A stretch of DNA of 64,000 bases from Lunularia cruciata. Taxonomy: Eukaryota > Streptophyta > Marchantiopsida > Lunulariales > Lunulariaceae. The translations under genes were made by a program, and so were the position numbers. The stretch covers positions 124,001-188,000 of the forward strand of contig CAOYZS010000001.1 in the NCBI GenBank assembly GCA_948567375.1, written 5' to 3'. The notes under the pieces are model-generated. The model was not told where the DNA came from and did not search any database. It saw nothing but the letters and a program-made list of their open reading frames with translations. Each line of letters starts with the position of its first letter. The first letter of the stretch is position 1. Shown piece by piece: positions 51,000 through 64,000 of the stretch.

Positions 51000-52400
51000 C
51001 TAGGGCATCTGACCAATCTGTAACAAATTGGTCCGATGTAAACTAACTTCTGTCATGTATTTCCCTAACGCTAAAGCTTCAACCTGTAAGAGAGTTGAGA
51101 AATCACGACAAATAATCTGATGTCTAACTCTGATCAGCATGTAACTAGGGCAATCAATAAACATATGATGCTCATCCTCAACTTTGCTCATAGTACACAA
51201 TTTGCAAAGTCGCATGGAGTGCTCTATCTGCTGCCAACGTCCTTGTTCTACTTCTAGTCTATGAGAACTAGTTCTATATTGAGCAATAACATGTCTAAGT
51301 GAAGTAGAAATCCTAGCCAAGAGATAATCTTGCTCACAATACACCAACATAGGATTTACAAATTGCTGATAGAACACCATCTTGGTACCGGGTTGCTGCC
51401 ATAGGCGAAGTAAGAACTGCTCCTTGATCACTTCTCGTAGTGCAATAGGCTCCAATCTCCAATGTCGCTCAGAAACATTCCACCTAGTGGCCCATGCAAT
51501 CAGATCTGTATACCAACCGACAGATAGAGTGGCACAAAAAGCTTGGTAGGGAAGTCTCTCATGCTCCATGGACCTCACCTTAGTGGCATATGTGATAGCT
51601 AAAAACAAAGCTTCAGCCTCAAGAGGTAAAAACCTTGTTTCAGCAAGCAGCAATACATAAGGAGTTTGAGTCCTCACCCCAAGTTCATCACACAAAAACA
51701 ATTTTTGAACTTTCTCCACCTTTTGCCACCATGTCTTCTTAGTACCTGGACCCCAAATCTGAGCACCATAGAGAACCACCGGCTGCACAAGAGATCTGAA
51801 CAGCACCTTCTTCAACTCCCATGTGGTAAGGTGAGCAAGTCTAGAGCGATTCATGAGTGAATACAAAGCTCTAAAGCCTGCATTGATTCTCATCTTCACA
51901 CAAGTAGACCAACTATAGTCATGAGAAAACTCAAGGCCCAAGTACTTGTAAGAAGAAACCTGCTCCAATTGCTGTCCGTCAAAAAAGAAAGGTGTGACAC
52001 CTTTAGAACCCACCACAATCACCTTGGACTTGTCAAGGTTCACTTCCATCTTTGTTTCATTGCAAAACAAGAGAAGAGAATCCAATAGCTTCTGTAAACT
52101 CTGTGGGTTGGTGGAGAGAAGCACTACATCATCTGCATAAAGGAGTGCATGTATCATCAGAGAGCCAATCTGTACACCTGTAGCTCCAGCTTCCATGAGT
52201 AGATTCTCCAGATCATCGATGAAGATTCCAAATAGAGTGGGAGATAGAGAGCAGCCTTGAATCACACCCATTGTGCTAAGGACATCTTGAGAGCTCAAAG
52301 ATGAAAGTTTCACAATCACTTTCTCATAGAGTCTAGAGATAGCACCAATCAGATCAGCTGAAACACCAACTAGAGTGAGTCTCTCACTTAGACATTCAGT
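51000..52400 (-). pseudogene. LINE fragment A, unit 13 (silent variant)
   Basis: T at 51705 (Gln CAG to CAA), shared with units 6 and 15. Confidence 0.9.
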
Positions 52401-52403
52401 TCA

Positions 52404-53678
52404 TCACCACCATTCAGTTGGAGATAGAGAGCAGCCTTGGATCACACCCATTGAGCTAAGGACATCTTGAGAGCTCAAAGATGAAAGTTTCACAATCACT
52501 TTCCCATAGAGTCTAGAGATAGCATCAATCAGATCAGCTGAAACACCCACTTCAATGAGTCTCTCACTTAGAGATTTCCTCAGCACCTTATCAAAGGCCT
52601 TCCTGAAATCAATAAAGGCAACATAGAGAGATCTCCCAACACCCTTGGATTTCCACCACAAAACATGAAGTACCAATAGGTGGTCCAAAGTACTAAAGCC
52701 TAATCTGAAACCAGCTTGGCACTTAGCTCGAATTTTGTGCTTTTCAGCCCAAGTGCTCAACCTTGACTCCAAAATTCGACCATACAACTTGGCAAAGACA
52801 CTACCAACAAGTATGGTACGGTAATTGGTGACAACATCTCTCTGGCCAGACTTGTGAATAGGAACTACCTTCTTGAAGCACCATCTATCCGGAAAGCCAC
52901 ACTTGATTGCCTCATTCAAATGAGAAGTGAGTATTGAAATCAGTTGGCTACCGCCCCACTTCAGAAGTTCAACACATAGTCCATCAAGGTCTTCAGCCTT
53001 ACCATTGGCCAACTTCTTCAATTGGTACTTGACATCAGCTTCAGAGATGGTGAGAGCAGATCCAAGGCAAGGTGCCATGCTTGGAGCATTTGGGAAAAAG
53101 TACAAATCCTTCACATAGTCACAAAGCTCATTCAGGTCCAGCGATGGAGATGGAGATCTGATGGTTACCTTCTTCCAGAAAGCCTTGGGATTGCTCCTCA
53201 ATTCAGTGCTCAACTCAACTCCTTTGAGTCTTAGAAATGGCCGCGTTTTGCACTTCACCAACTTTCTGTATGAAACAAAGGCTTGATTTTGTGCAATCTG
53301 ATCAAGAGATCTATCCATAGCTTTGATCCTTGCCATTTTGCAATCAGCATCATACCACCTATTGCAAGGGAGACCAAGTCTCTTCCTGTGGGAGCCTCTT
53401 GGAAACAAAGAAGTAGATGTAGTAGATTGAAGAAGTTCAATCAATTGATCACTACGTTGTTGAAAATCAGAACTCCACTCCATAGAACTCAATTTCTCTT
53501 GGATAGCTTGTTGGTACAAGTCTCTCTTGTGAAAATCTAGATGAAGTTTGCCTCTAAAAGCATGGTCTATAGGTAATGTGGTTCTATTGAGGCAAGGAAA
53601 AAGGATGGTACAGGATAGAGGTGCATGGTCTGATTCTGGTTGAGGATCTAAAACAGCAAAATTTGAGACAAGATGGAT
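52404..53678 (-). pseudogene. LINE fragment C, unit 13
   Basis: Commoner bases at both polymorphic C sites. Confidence 0.9.
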
Positions 53679-53772
53679 ATGAAACAATGAAATATAAAGC
53701 CCGAAAGACCCAAAGAGTCAAAAGGCTGGAAACACAATACAAAACACATGAAATGTGAGCCTAGGCAAGGGC

Positions 53773-55003
53773 CTAGGGCATCTGACCAATCTGTAACAAA
53801 TTGGTACGATGTATACTAACCTCAGTCATGTACTTCCCTAATGCTAAAGCTTCAACCTGTAAGAGAGTTGAGAAATCACTACAAGTAATCTGATGTCTAA
53901 CTCTAATCTGCATGTAACAAGGGCAAACAATCAACACATGATGCTCATCCTCAACTTTGCTCATAATACACAATTTGCAAAGTCGCATGGAGTGCTCTAT
54001 CTGTTGCCAACGTCCTTGTTCTACTTCTAGTCTATGAGAACTAGTTTTATATTGAGCAATAACATGTCTAAGTGAAGTAGAAATCCTAGCCAAGAGATAA
54101 TCTTGCTCACAATACACCAACATAGGATTTACAAACTGCTGATAGAACACCATCTTGGTACCGGGCTGCTGCCATAGGCGAAGTAAGAACTGCTCCTTGA
54201 TCACTTCTCGTAGTGCAATAGGCTCCAACCTCCAATGTCGCTCACAAACATTCCACCTTGTGGCCCATGCAATCAGATCTGTATACCAACCGACAGATAG
54301 AGCGGCACAAAAAGCTTGGTAGGGAAGTCTCTCATGCTCCATGGACCTCACCTTAGTGGCATATGTGATAGCTAAAAACAAAGCTTCAGCCTCAAGTGGC
54401 AAAAACCCGGTTTCAGCAAGCAGCAATACATAAGGAGTTTGAGTCCTCACCCCAAGTTCATCACACAAAAACAATTTCTGAACTTTCTCCACCTTTTGCC
54501 ACCATGTCTTCTTAGTACCTGGACCCCAAATCTGAGCACCATAGAGAACCACCGGCTGCACAAGAGATCTGAACAGCACCTTCTTCAACGCCCATGTGGT
54601 AAGGTGAGCAAGTCTAGAGCGGTTCATGAGTGAATACAAAGCTCTAAAGCCTGCATTGATTCTCATCTTCACACAAGTGGACCAACTATAGTCATGAGAA
54701 AACTCAAGGCCCAAGTACTTTTAAGAAGAAACCTGCTCCAATTGCTGTCCATCAAAAAAGAAAGGTGTGACACCTTTAGAACCTACCACAATCACCTTGG
54801 ACTTGTCAAGGTTCACTTCCATCTTTGTTTCATTGCAAAACAAGAGAAGAGAATCCAACAGCTTCTGTAAACCCTCTGGATTGGTGGAGAGAAGCACTAC
54901 ATCATCTGCATAAAGGAGTGCATGTATCATCAAAGAGCCAACCTGTAGCTCCAGCTTCCATGAGTAGACTCTCTAGATCATCGATGAAGATTCCGAATAG
55001 AGT
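53773..55003 (-). pseudogene. LINE fragment B, unit 14
   Basis: Same two lesions; TAA at 54721-54723. Confidence 0.9.
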
Positions 55004-55107
55004 TGAAACAACAATGAAACAATGAAATATAAAGCCTGAAAGACCCAAAGAGTCAAAAGGCTAGAAACACAATACAAAACACATGAAATGTGAGCCTAGG
55101 CAAGGGC

Positions 55108-56508
55108 CTAGGGCATCTGACCAATCTGTAACAAATTGGTCCGATGTAAACTAACTTCTGTCATGTATTTCCCTAACGCTAAAGCTTCAACCTGTAAGAG
55201 AGTTGAGAAATCACGACAAATAATCTGATGTCTAACTCTGATCAGCATGTAACTAGGGCAATCAATAAACATATGATGCTCATCCTCAACTTTGCTCATA
55301 GTACACAATTTGCAAAGTCGCATGGAGTGCTCTATCTGCTGCCAACGTCCTTGTTCTACTTCTAGTCTATGAGAACTAGTTCTATATTGAGCAATAACAT
55401 GTCTAAGTGAAGTAGAAATCCTAGCCAAGAGATAATCTTGCTCACAATACACCAACATAGGATTTACAAATTGCTGATAGAACACCATCTTGGTACCGGG
55501 TTGCTGCCATAGGCGAAGTAAGAACTGCTCCTTGATCACTTCTCGTAGTGCAATAGGCTCCAATCTCCAATGTCGCTCAGAAACATTCCACCTAGTGGCC
55601 CATGCAATCAGATCTGTATACCAACCGACAGATAGAGTGGCACAAAAAGCTTGGTAGGGAAGTCTCTCATGCTCCATGGACCTCACCTTAGTGGCATATG
55701 TGATAGCTAAAAACAAAGCTTCAGCCTCAAGAGGTAAAAACCTTGTTTCAGCAAGCAGCAATACATAAGGAGTTTGAGTCCTCACCCCAAGTTCATCACA
55801 CAAAAACAATTTCTGAACTTTCTCCACCTTTTGCCACCATGTCTTCTTAGTACCTGGACCCCAAATCTGAGCACCATAGAGAACCACCGGCTGCACAAGA
55901 GATCTGAACAGCACCTTCTTCAACTCCCATGTGGTAAGGTGAGCAAGTCTAGAGCGATTCATGAGTGAATACAAAGCTCTAAAGCCTGCATTGATTCTCA
56001 TCTTCACACAAGTAGACCAACTATAGTCATGAGAAAACTCAAGGCCCAAGTACTTGTAAGAAGAAACCTGCTCCAATTGCTGTCCGTCAAAAAAGAAAGG
56101 TGTGACACCTTTAGAACCCACCACAATCACCTTGGACTTGTCAAGGTTCACTTCCATCTTTGTTTCATTGCAAAACAAGAGAAGAGAATCCAATAGCTTC
56201 TGTAAACTCTGTGGGTTGGTGGAGAGAAGCACTACATCATCTGCATAAAGGAGTGCATGTATCATCAGAGAGCCAATCTGTACACCTGTAGCTCCAGCTT
56301 CCATGAGTAGATTCTCCAGATCATCGATGAAGATTCCAAATAGAGTGGGAGATAGAGAGCAGCCTTGAATCACACCCATTGTGCTAAGGACATCTTGAGA
56401 GCTCAAAGATGAAAGTTTCACAATCACTTTCTCATAGAGTCTAGAGATAGCACCAATCAGATCAGCTGAAACACCAACTAGAGTGAGTCTCTCACTTAGA
56501 CATTCAGT
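55108..56508 (-). pseudogene. LINE fragment A, unit 14
   Basis: Open frame. It has the common C at 55813, although units 13 and 15 on either side carry T. Confidence 0.9.
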
Positions 56509-56511
56509 TCA

Positions 56512-57786
56512 TCACCACCATTCAGTTGGAGATAGAGAGCAGCCTTGGATCACACCCATTGAGCTAAGGACATCTTGAGAGCTCAAAGATGAAAGTTTCA
56601 CAATCACTTTCCCATAGAGTCTAGAGATAGCATCAATCAGATCAGCTGAAACACCCACTTCAATGAGTCTCTCACTTAGAGATTTCCTCAGCACCTTATC
56701 AAAGGCCTTCCTGAAATCAATAAAGGCAACATAGAGAGATCTCCCAACACCCTTGGATTTCCACCACAAAACATGAAGTACCAATAGGTGGTCCAAAGTA
56801 CTAAAGCCTAATCTGAAACCAGCTTGGCACTTAGCTCGAATTTTGTGCTTTTCAGCCCAAGTGCTCAACCTTGACTCCAAAATTCGACCATACAACTTGG
56901 CAAAGACACTACCAACAAGTATGGTACGGTAATTGGTGACAACATCTCTCTGGCCAGACTTGTGAATAGGAACTACCTTCTTGAAGCACCATCTATCCGG
57001 AAAGCCACACTTGATTGCCTCATTCAAATGAGAAGTGAGTATTGAAATCAGTTGGCTACCGCCCCACTTCAGAAGTTCAACACATAGTCCATCAAGGTCT
57101 TCAGCCTTACCATTGGCCAACTTCTTCAATTGGTACTTGACATCAGCTTCAGAGATGGTGAGAGCAGATCCAAGGCAAGGTGCCATGCTTGGAGCATTTG
57201 GGAAAAAGTACAAATCCTTCACATAGTCACAAAGCTCATTCAGGTCCAGCGATGGAGATGGAGATCTGATGGTTACCTTCTTCCAGAAAGCCTTGGGATT
57301 GCTCCTCAATTCAGTGCTCAACTCAACTCCTTTGAGTCTTAGAAATGGCCGCGTTTTGCACTTCACCAACTTTCTGTATGAAACAAAGGCTTGATTTTGT
57401 GCAATCTGATCAAGAGATCTATCCATAGCTTTGATCCTTGCCATTTTGCAATCAGCATCATACCACCTATTGCAAGGGAGACCAAGTCTCTTCCTGTGGG
57501 AGCCTCTTGGAAACAAAGAAGTAGATGTAGTAGATTGAAGAAGTTCAATCAATTGATCACTACGTTGTTGAAAATCAGAACTCCACTCCATAGAACTCAA
57601 TTTCTCTTGGATAGCTTGTTGGTACAAGTCTCTCTTGTGAAAATCTAGATGAAGTTTGCCTCTAAAAGCATGGTCTATAGGTAATGTGGTTCTATTGAGG
57701 CAAGGAAAAAGGATGGTACAGGATAGAGGTGCATGGTCTGATTCTGGTTGAGGATCTAAAACAGCAAAATTTGAGACAAGATGGAT
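56512..57786 (-). pseudogene. LINE fragment C, unit 14
   Basis: Commoner bases at both polymorphic C sites. Confidence 0.9.
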
Positions 57787-57880
57787 ATGAAACAATGAAA
57801 TATAAAGCCCGAAAGACCCAAAGAGTCAAAAGGCTGGAAACACAATACAAAACACATGAAATGTGAGCCTAGGCAAGGGC

Positions 57881-59111
57881 CTAGGGCATCTGACCAATCT
57901 GTAACAAATTGGTACGATGTATACTAACCTCAGTCATGTACTTCCCTAATGCTAAAGCTTCAACCTGTAAGAGAGTTGAGAAATCACTACAAGTAATCTG
58001 ATGTCTAACTCTAATCTGCATGTAACAAGGGCAAACAATCAACACATGATGCTCATCCTCAACTTTGCTCATAATACACAATTTGCAAAGTCGCATGGAG
58101 TGCTCTATCTGTTGCCAACGTCCTTGTTCTACTTCTAGTCTATGAGAACTAGTTTTATATTGAGCAATAACATGTCTAAGTGAAGTAGAAATCCTAGCCA
58201 AGAGATAATCTTGCTCACAATACACCAACATAGGATTTACAAACTGCTGATAGAACACCATCTTGGTACCGGGCTGCTGCCATAGGCGAAGTAAGAACTG
58301 CTCCTTGATCACTTCTCGTAGTGCAATAGGCTCCAACCTCCAATGTCGCTCACAAACATTCCACCTTGTGGCCCATGCAATCAGATCTGTATACCAACCG
58401 ACAGATAGAGCGGCACAAAAAGCTTGGTAGGGAAGTCTCTCATGCTCCATGGACCTCACCTTAGTGGCATATGTGATAGCTAAAAACAAAGCTTCAGCCT
58501 CAAGTGGCAAAAACCCGGTTTCAGCAAGCAGCAATACATAAGGAGTTTGAGTCCTCACCCCAAGTTCATCACACAAAAACAATTTCTGAACTTTCTCCAC
58601 CTTTTGCCACCATGTCTTCTTAGTACCTGGACCCCAAATCTGAGCACCATAGAGAACCACCGGCTGCACAAGAGATCTGAACAGCACCTTCTTCAACGCC
58701 CATGTGGTAAGGTGAGCAAGTCTAGAGCGGTTCATGAGTGAATACAAAGCTCTAAAGCCTGCATTGATTCTCATCTTCACACAAGTGGACCAACTATAGT
58801 CATGAGAAAACTCAAGGCCCAAGTACTTTTAAGAAGAAACCTGCTCCAATTGCTGTCCATCAAAAAAGAAAGGTGTCACACCTTTAGAACCTACCACAAT
58901 CACCTTGGACTTGTCAAGGTTCACTTCCATCTTTGTTTCATTGCAAAACAAGAGAAGAGAATCCAACAGCTTCTGTAAACCCTCTGGATTGGTGGAGAGA
59001 AGCACTACATCATCTGCATAAAGGAGTGCATGTATCATCAAAGAGCCAACCTGTAGCTCCAGCTTCCATGAGTAGACTCTCTAGATCATCGATGAAGATT
59101 CCGAATAGAGT
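57881..59111 (-). pseudogene. LINE fragment B, unit 15 (private silent variant)
   Basis: Same two lesions (TAA at 58829-58831). C at 58877 instead of G changes a Val codon GTC to GTG. Confidence 0.9.
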
Positions 59112-59215
59112 TGAAACAACAATGAAACAATGAAATATAAAGCCTGAAAGACCCAAAGAGTCAAAAGGCTAGAAACACAATACAAAACACATGAAATGTG
59201 AGCCTAGGCAAGGGC

Positions 59216-60616
59216 CTAGGGCATCTGACCAATCTGTAACAAATTGGTCCGATGTAAACTAACTTCTGTCATGTATTTCCCTAACGCTAAAGCTTCAACC
59301 TGTAAGAGAGTTGAGAAATCACGACAAATAATCTGATGTCTAACTCTGATCAGCATGTAACTAGGGCAATCAATAAACATATGATGCTCATCCTCAACTT
59401 TGCTCATAGTACACAATTTGCAAAGTCGCATGGAGTGCTCTATCTGCTGCCAACGTCCTTGTTCTACTTCTAGTCTATGAGAACTAGTTCTATATTGAGC
59501 AATAACATGTCTAAGTGAAGTAGAAATCCTAGCCAAGAGATAATCTTGCTCACAATACACCAACATAGGATTTACAAATTGCTGATAGAACACCATCTTG
59601 GTACCGGGTTGCTGCCATAGGCGAAGTAAGAACTGCTCCTTGATCACTTCTCGTAGTGCAATAGGCTCCAATCTCCAATGTCGCTCAGAAACATTCCACC
59701 TAGTGGCCCATGCAATCAGATCTGTATACCAACCGACAGATAGAGTGGCACAAAAAGCTTGGTAGGGAAGTCTCTCATGCTCCATGGACCTCACCTTAGT
59801 GGCATATGTGATAGCTAAAAACAAAGCTTCAGCCTCAAGAGGTAAAAACCTTGTTTCAGCAAGCAGCAATACATAAGGAGTTTGAGTCCTCACCCCAAGT
59901 TCATCACACAAAAACAATTTTTGAACTTTCTCCACCTTTTGCCACCATGTCTTCTTAGTACCTGGACCCCAAATCTGAGCACCATAGAGAACCACCGGCT
60001 GCACAAGAGATCTGAACAGCACCTTCTTCAACTCCCATGTGGTAAGGTGAGCAAGTCTAGAGCGATTCATGAGTGAATACAAAGCTCTAAAGCCTGCATT
60101 GATTCTCATCTTCACACAAGTAGACCAACTATAGTCATGAGAAAACTCAAGGCCCAAGTACTTGTAAGAAGAAACCTGCTCCAATTGCTGTCCGTCAAAA
60201 AAGAAAGGTGTGACACCTTTAGAACCCACCACAATCACCTTGGACTTGTCAAGGTTCACTTCCATCTTTGTTTCATTGCAAAACAAGAGAAGAGAATCCA
60301 ATAGCTTCTGTAAACTCTGTGGGTTGGTGGAGAGAAGCACTACATCATCTGCATAAAGGAGTGCATGTATCATCAGAGAGCCAATCTGTACACCTGTAGC
60401 TCCAGCTTCCATGAGTAGATTCTCCAGATCATCGATGAAGATTCCAAATAGAGTGGGAGATAGAGAGCAGCCTTGAATCACACCCATTGTGCTAAGGACA
60501 TCTTGAGAGCTCAAAGATGAAAGTTTCACAATCACTTTCTCATAGAGTCTAGAGATAGCACCAATCAGATCAGCTGAAACACCAACTAGAGTGAGTCTCT
60601 CACTTAGACATTCAGT
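59216..60616 (-). pseudogene. LINE fragment A, unit 15 (silent variant)
   Basis: T at 59921 (Gln CAG to CAA), shared with units 6 and 13. Confidence 0.9.
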
Positions 60617-60619
60617 TCA

Positions 60620-61894
60620 TCACCACCATTCAGTTGGAGATAGAGAGCAGCCTTGGATCACACCCATTGAGCTAAGGACATCTTGAGAGCTCAAAGATGA
60701 AAGTTTCACAATCACTTTCCCATAGAGTCTAGAGATAGCATCAATCAGATCAGCTGAAACACCCACTTCAATGAGTCTCTCACTTAGAGATTTCCTCAGC
60801 ACCTTATCAAAGGCCTTCCTGAAATCAATAAAGGCAACATAGAGAGATCTCCCAACACCCTTGGATTTCCACCACAAAACATGAAGTACCAATAGGTGGT
60901 CCAAAGTACTAAAGCCTAATCTGAAACCAGCTTGGCACTTAGCTCGAATTTTGTGCTTTTCAGCCCAAGTGCTCAACCTTGACTCCAAAATTCGACCATA
61001 CAACTTGGCAAAGACACTACCAACAAGTATGGTACGGTAATTGGTGACAACATCTCTCTGGCCAGACTTGTGAATAGGAACTACCTTCTTGAAGCACCAT
61101 CTATCCGGAAAGCCACACTTGATTGCCTCATTCAAATGAGAAGTGAGTATTGAAATCAGTTGGCTACCGCCCCACTTCAGAAGTTCAACACATAGTCCAT
61201 CAAGGTCTTCAGCCTTACCATTGGCCAACTTCTTCAATTGGTACTTGACATCAGCTTCAGAGATGGTGAGAGCAGATCCAAGGCAAGGTGCCATGCTTGG
61301 AGCATTTGGGAAAAAGTACAAATCCTTCACATAGTCACAAAGCTCATTCAGGTCCAGCGATGGAGATGGAGATCTGATGGTTACCTTCTTCCAGAAAGCC
61401 TTGGGATTGCTCCTCAATTCAGTGCTCAACTCAACTCCTTTGAGTCTTAGAAATGGCCGCGTTTTGCACTTCACCAACTTTCTGTATGAAACAAAGGCTT
61501 GATTTTGTGCAATCTGATCAAGAGATCTATCCATAGCTTTGATCCTTGCCATTTTGCAATCAGCATCATACCACCTATTGCAAGGGAGACCAAGTCTCTT
61601 CCTGTGGGAGCCTCTTGGAAACAAAGAAGTAGATGTAGTAGATTGAAGAAGTTCAATCAATTGATCACTACGTTGTTGAAAATCAGAACTCCACTCCATA
61701 GAACTCAATTTCTCTTGGATAGCTTGTTGGTACAAGTCTCTCTTGTGAAAATCTAGATGAAGTTTGCCTCTAAAAGCATGGTCTATAGGTAATGTGGTTC
61801 TATTGAGGCAAGGAAAAAGGATGGTACAGGATAGAGGTGCATGGTCTGATTCTGGTTGAGGATCTAAAACAGCAAAATTTGAGACAAGATGGAT
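60620..61894 (-). pseudogene. LINE fragment C, unit 15
   Basis: Commoner bases at both polymorphic C sites. This is the last complete C copy in the window. Confidence 0.9.
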
Positions 61895-61988
61895 ATGAAA
61901 CAATGAAATATAAAGCCCGAAAGACCCAAAGAGTCAAAAGGCTGGAAACACAATACAAAACACATGAAATGTGAGCCTAGGCAAGGGC

Positions 61989-63219
61989 CTAGGGCATCTG
62001 ACCAATCTGTAACAAATTGGTACGATGTATACTAACCTCAGTCATGTACTTCCCTAATGCTAAAGCTTCAACCTGTAAGAGAGTTGAGAAATCACTACAA
62101 GTAATCTGATGTCTAACTCTAATCTGCATGTAACAAGGGCAAACAATCAACACATGATGCTCATCCTCAACTTTGCTCATAATACACAATTTGCAAAGTC
62201 GCATGGAGTGCTCTATCTGTTGCCAACGTCCTTGTTCTACTTCTAGTCTATGAGAACTAGTTTTATATTGAGCAATAACATGTCTAAGTGAAATAGAAAT
62301 CCTAGCCAAGAGATAATCTTGCTCACAATACACCAACATAGGATTTACAAACTGCTGATAGAACACCATCTTGGTACCGGGCTGCTGCCATAGGCGAAGT
62401 AAGAACTGCTCCTTGATCACTTCTCGTAGTGCAATAGGCTCCAACCTCCAATGTCGCTCACAAACATTCCACCTTGTGGCCCATGCAATCAGATCTGTAT
62501 ACCAACCGACAGATAGAGCGGCACAAAAAGCTTGGTAGGGAAGTCTCTCATGCTCCATGGACCTCACCTTAGTGGCATATGTGATAGCTAAAAACAAAGC
62601 TTCAGCCTCAAGTGGCAAAAACCCGGTTTCAGCAAGCAGCAATACATAAGGAGTTTGAGTCCTCACCCCAAGTTCATCACACAAAAACAATTTCTGAACT
62701 TTCTCCACCTTTTGCCACCATGTCTTCTTAGTACCTGGACCCCAAATCTGAGCACCATAGAGAACCACCGGCTGCACAAGAGATCTGAACAGCACCTTCT
62801 TCAACGCCCATGTGGTAAGGTGAGCAAGTCTAGAGCGGTTCATGAGTGAATACAAAGCTCTAAAGCCTGCATTGATTCTCATCTTCACACAAGTGGACCA
62901 ACTATAGTCATGAGAAAACTCAAGGCCCAAGTACTTTTAAGAAGAAACCTGCTCCAATTGCTGTCCATCAAAAAAGAAAGGTGTGACACCTTTAGAACCT
63001 ACCACAATCACCTTGGACTTGTCAAGGTTCACTTCCATCTTTGTTTCATTGCAAAACAAGAGAAGAGAATCCAACAGCTTCTGTAAACCCTCTGGATTGG
63101 TGGAGAGAAGCACTACATCATCTGCATAAAGGAGTGCATGTATCATCAAAGAGCCAACCTGTAGCTCCAGCTTCCATGAGTAGACTCTCTAGATCATCGA
63201 TGAAGATTCCGAATAGAGT
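61989..63219 (-). pseudogene. LINE fragment B, unit 16 (Thr-to-Ile variant)
   Basis: Same two lesions (TAA at 62937-62939). A at 62293 instead of G changes ARISTS to ARISIS, private to this unit. Confidence 0.9.
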
Positions 63220-63323
63220 TGAAACAACAATGAAACAATGAAATATAAAGCCTGAAAGACCCAAAGAGTCAAAAGGCTAGAAACACAATACAAAACACAT
63301 GAAATGTGAGCCTAGGCAAGGGC

Positions 63324-64000
63324 CTAGGGCATCTGACCAATCTGTAACAAATTGGTCCGATGTAAACTAACTTCTGTCATGTATTTCCCTAACGCTAAAG
63401 CTTCAACCTGTAAGAGAGTTGAGAAATCACGACAAATAATCTGATGTCTAACTCTGATCAGCATGTAACTAGGGCAATCAATAAACATATGATGCTCATC
63501 CTCAACTTTGCTCATAGTACACAATTTGCAAAGTCGCATGGAGTGCTCTATCTGCTGCCAACGTCCTTGTTCTACTTCTAGTCTATGAGAACTAGTTCTA
63601 TATTGAGCAATAACATGTCTAAGTGAAGTAGAAATCCTAGCCAAGAGATAATCTTGCTCACAATACACCAACATAGGATTTACAAATTGCTGATAGAACA
63701 CCATCTTGGTACCGGGTTGCTGCCATAGGCGAAGTAAGAACTGCTCCTTGATCACTTCTCGTAGTGCAATAGGCTCCAATCTCCAATGTCGCTCAGAAAC
63801 ATTCCACCTAGTGGCCCATGCAATCAGATCTGTATACCAACCGACAGATAGAGTGGCACAAAAAGCTTGGTAGGGAAGTCTCTCATGCTCCATGGACCTC
63901 ACCTTAGTGGCATATGTGATAGCTAAAAACAAAGCTTCAGCCTCAAGAGGTAAAAACCTTGTTTCAGCAAGCAGCAATACATAAGGAGTTTGAGTCCTCA
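63324..64000 (-). pseudogene. LINE fragment A, unit 16, cut by window edge
   Basis: Only the C-terminal part is present: from the thumb (LLAETRFLPLE) through the zinc knuckle to the TAG at 63324-63326. YADD lies beyond the right edge. Confidence 0.9.

Larger units (their letters stand above)
1..64000. repeat. LINE-derived macrosatellite, 4,108-bp unit, about 15.6 copies
   Basis: The same landmarks (stop codons, YADD, hairpins, junctions) recur exactly every 4,108 bp through the whole window, giving 15 complete units (275-61894) and partial units at 1-274 and 61895-64000. All units have the same orientation and no unit has gained or lost length. Reading the copies against each other I found only seven variable positions, numbered here as in unit 1: 673, 1216, 1365, 2409, 3229, 3300 and 3746. 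Other silent changes may have escaped me. The unit consists almost entirely of minus-strand LINE sequence (fragments C, A and B). Both array ends lie outside the window, so total copy number and chromosomal location are unknown. A tandem array this uniform could also be affected by assembly error in copy number. Confidence 0.98.

Noticed and set aside
1..64000. CRISPR array, retron, group II intron or other bacterial RT system
   Set aside because: The repeat is kilobases long with no spacers. The RT has an EEP endonuclease tail and zf-RVT knuckle, which are LINE features, and there is no maturase or msr/msd-like structure.
1..64000. LTR retrotransposon or endogenous retrovirus array
   Set aside because: No long terminal repeats, gag, protease, integrase or RNase H are visible. 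The endonuclease is of the EEP type and the 3' end is a short-repeat tail.

Overview
The whole 64-kb window is one uninterrupted head-to-tail tandem array of a 4,108-bp unit. It holds 15 complete units, plus 274 bp of another at the left edge and 2,106 bp of another at the right edge. No unique sequence, host gene, tRNA, rRNA, CRISPR array or bacterial-type operon is present, and neither end of the array is reached. Every unit is built from non-LTR retrotransposon (LINE) sequence, with all coding sense on the minus strand. The protein has the tail of an EEP (APE-like) endonuclease (SDHAPL), a LINE reverse transcriptase with motif A (FIDFRKAFDKV) and YADD, and a C-terminal zf-RVT-like Cys/His knuckle. 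The source is therefore a eukaryotic nuclear genome. The zf-RVT ending suits plant or other streptophyte LINEs, but the species cannot be named from this sequence.

Unit layout, in unit-1 coordinates (add 4,108 per unit; unit k starts at 275+4108(k-1)). Fragment C, 3124-4382, runs from the last residues of the endonuclease through RT motif A to the start of the motif B region. A filler of about 26 bp (about 3097-3123) carries two tandem in-frame TGA stops. Fragment A, 1600-3096, runs from the motif B region through YADD and the zinc knuckle to a natural stop, a 3' UTR hairpin and a short-repeat tail. Fragment B, 275-1599, is a second, more 5'-truncated copy broken by an 8-bp deletion and a nonsense codon, with its own 3' UTR and tail. 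C and A share one reading frame and overlap by about 153 bp, so together they look like one 5'-truncated LINE with an in-frame 180-bp (60-codon) partial duplication. B is an additional truncated LINE copy lying next to A's tail.

Evolution. The pieces inside a unit differ from each other by several percent, while the units are almost identical: I found only seven variable positions and no length change. The composite dimer therefore formed and decayed first, and was amplified or homogenised later as a macrosatellite. Shared variants show both a local block (units 9-12) and non-adjacent sharing (units 3, 5, 6 and 6, 13, 15), which fits unequal exchange plus conversion. No piece encodes a complete LINE protein: ORF1 and most of the endonuclease are absent, and the RT is split. 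I see no autonomous functional system. The interest lies in how dead LINE copies became a large homogeneous satellite.
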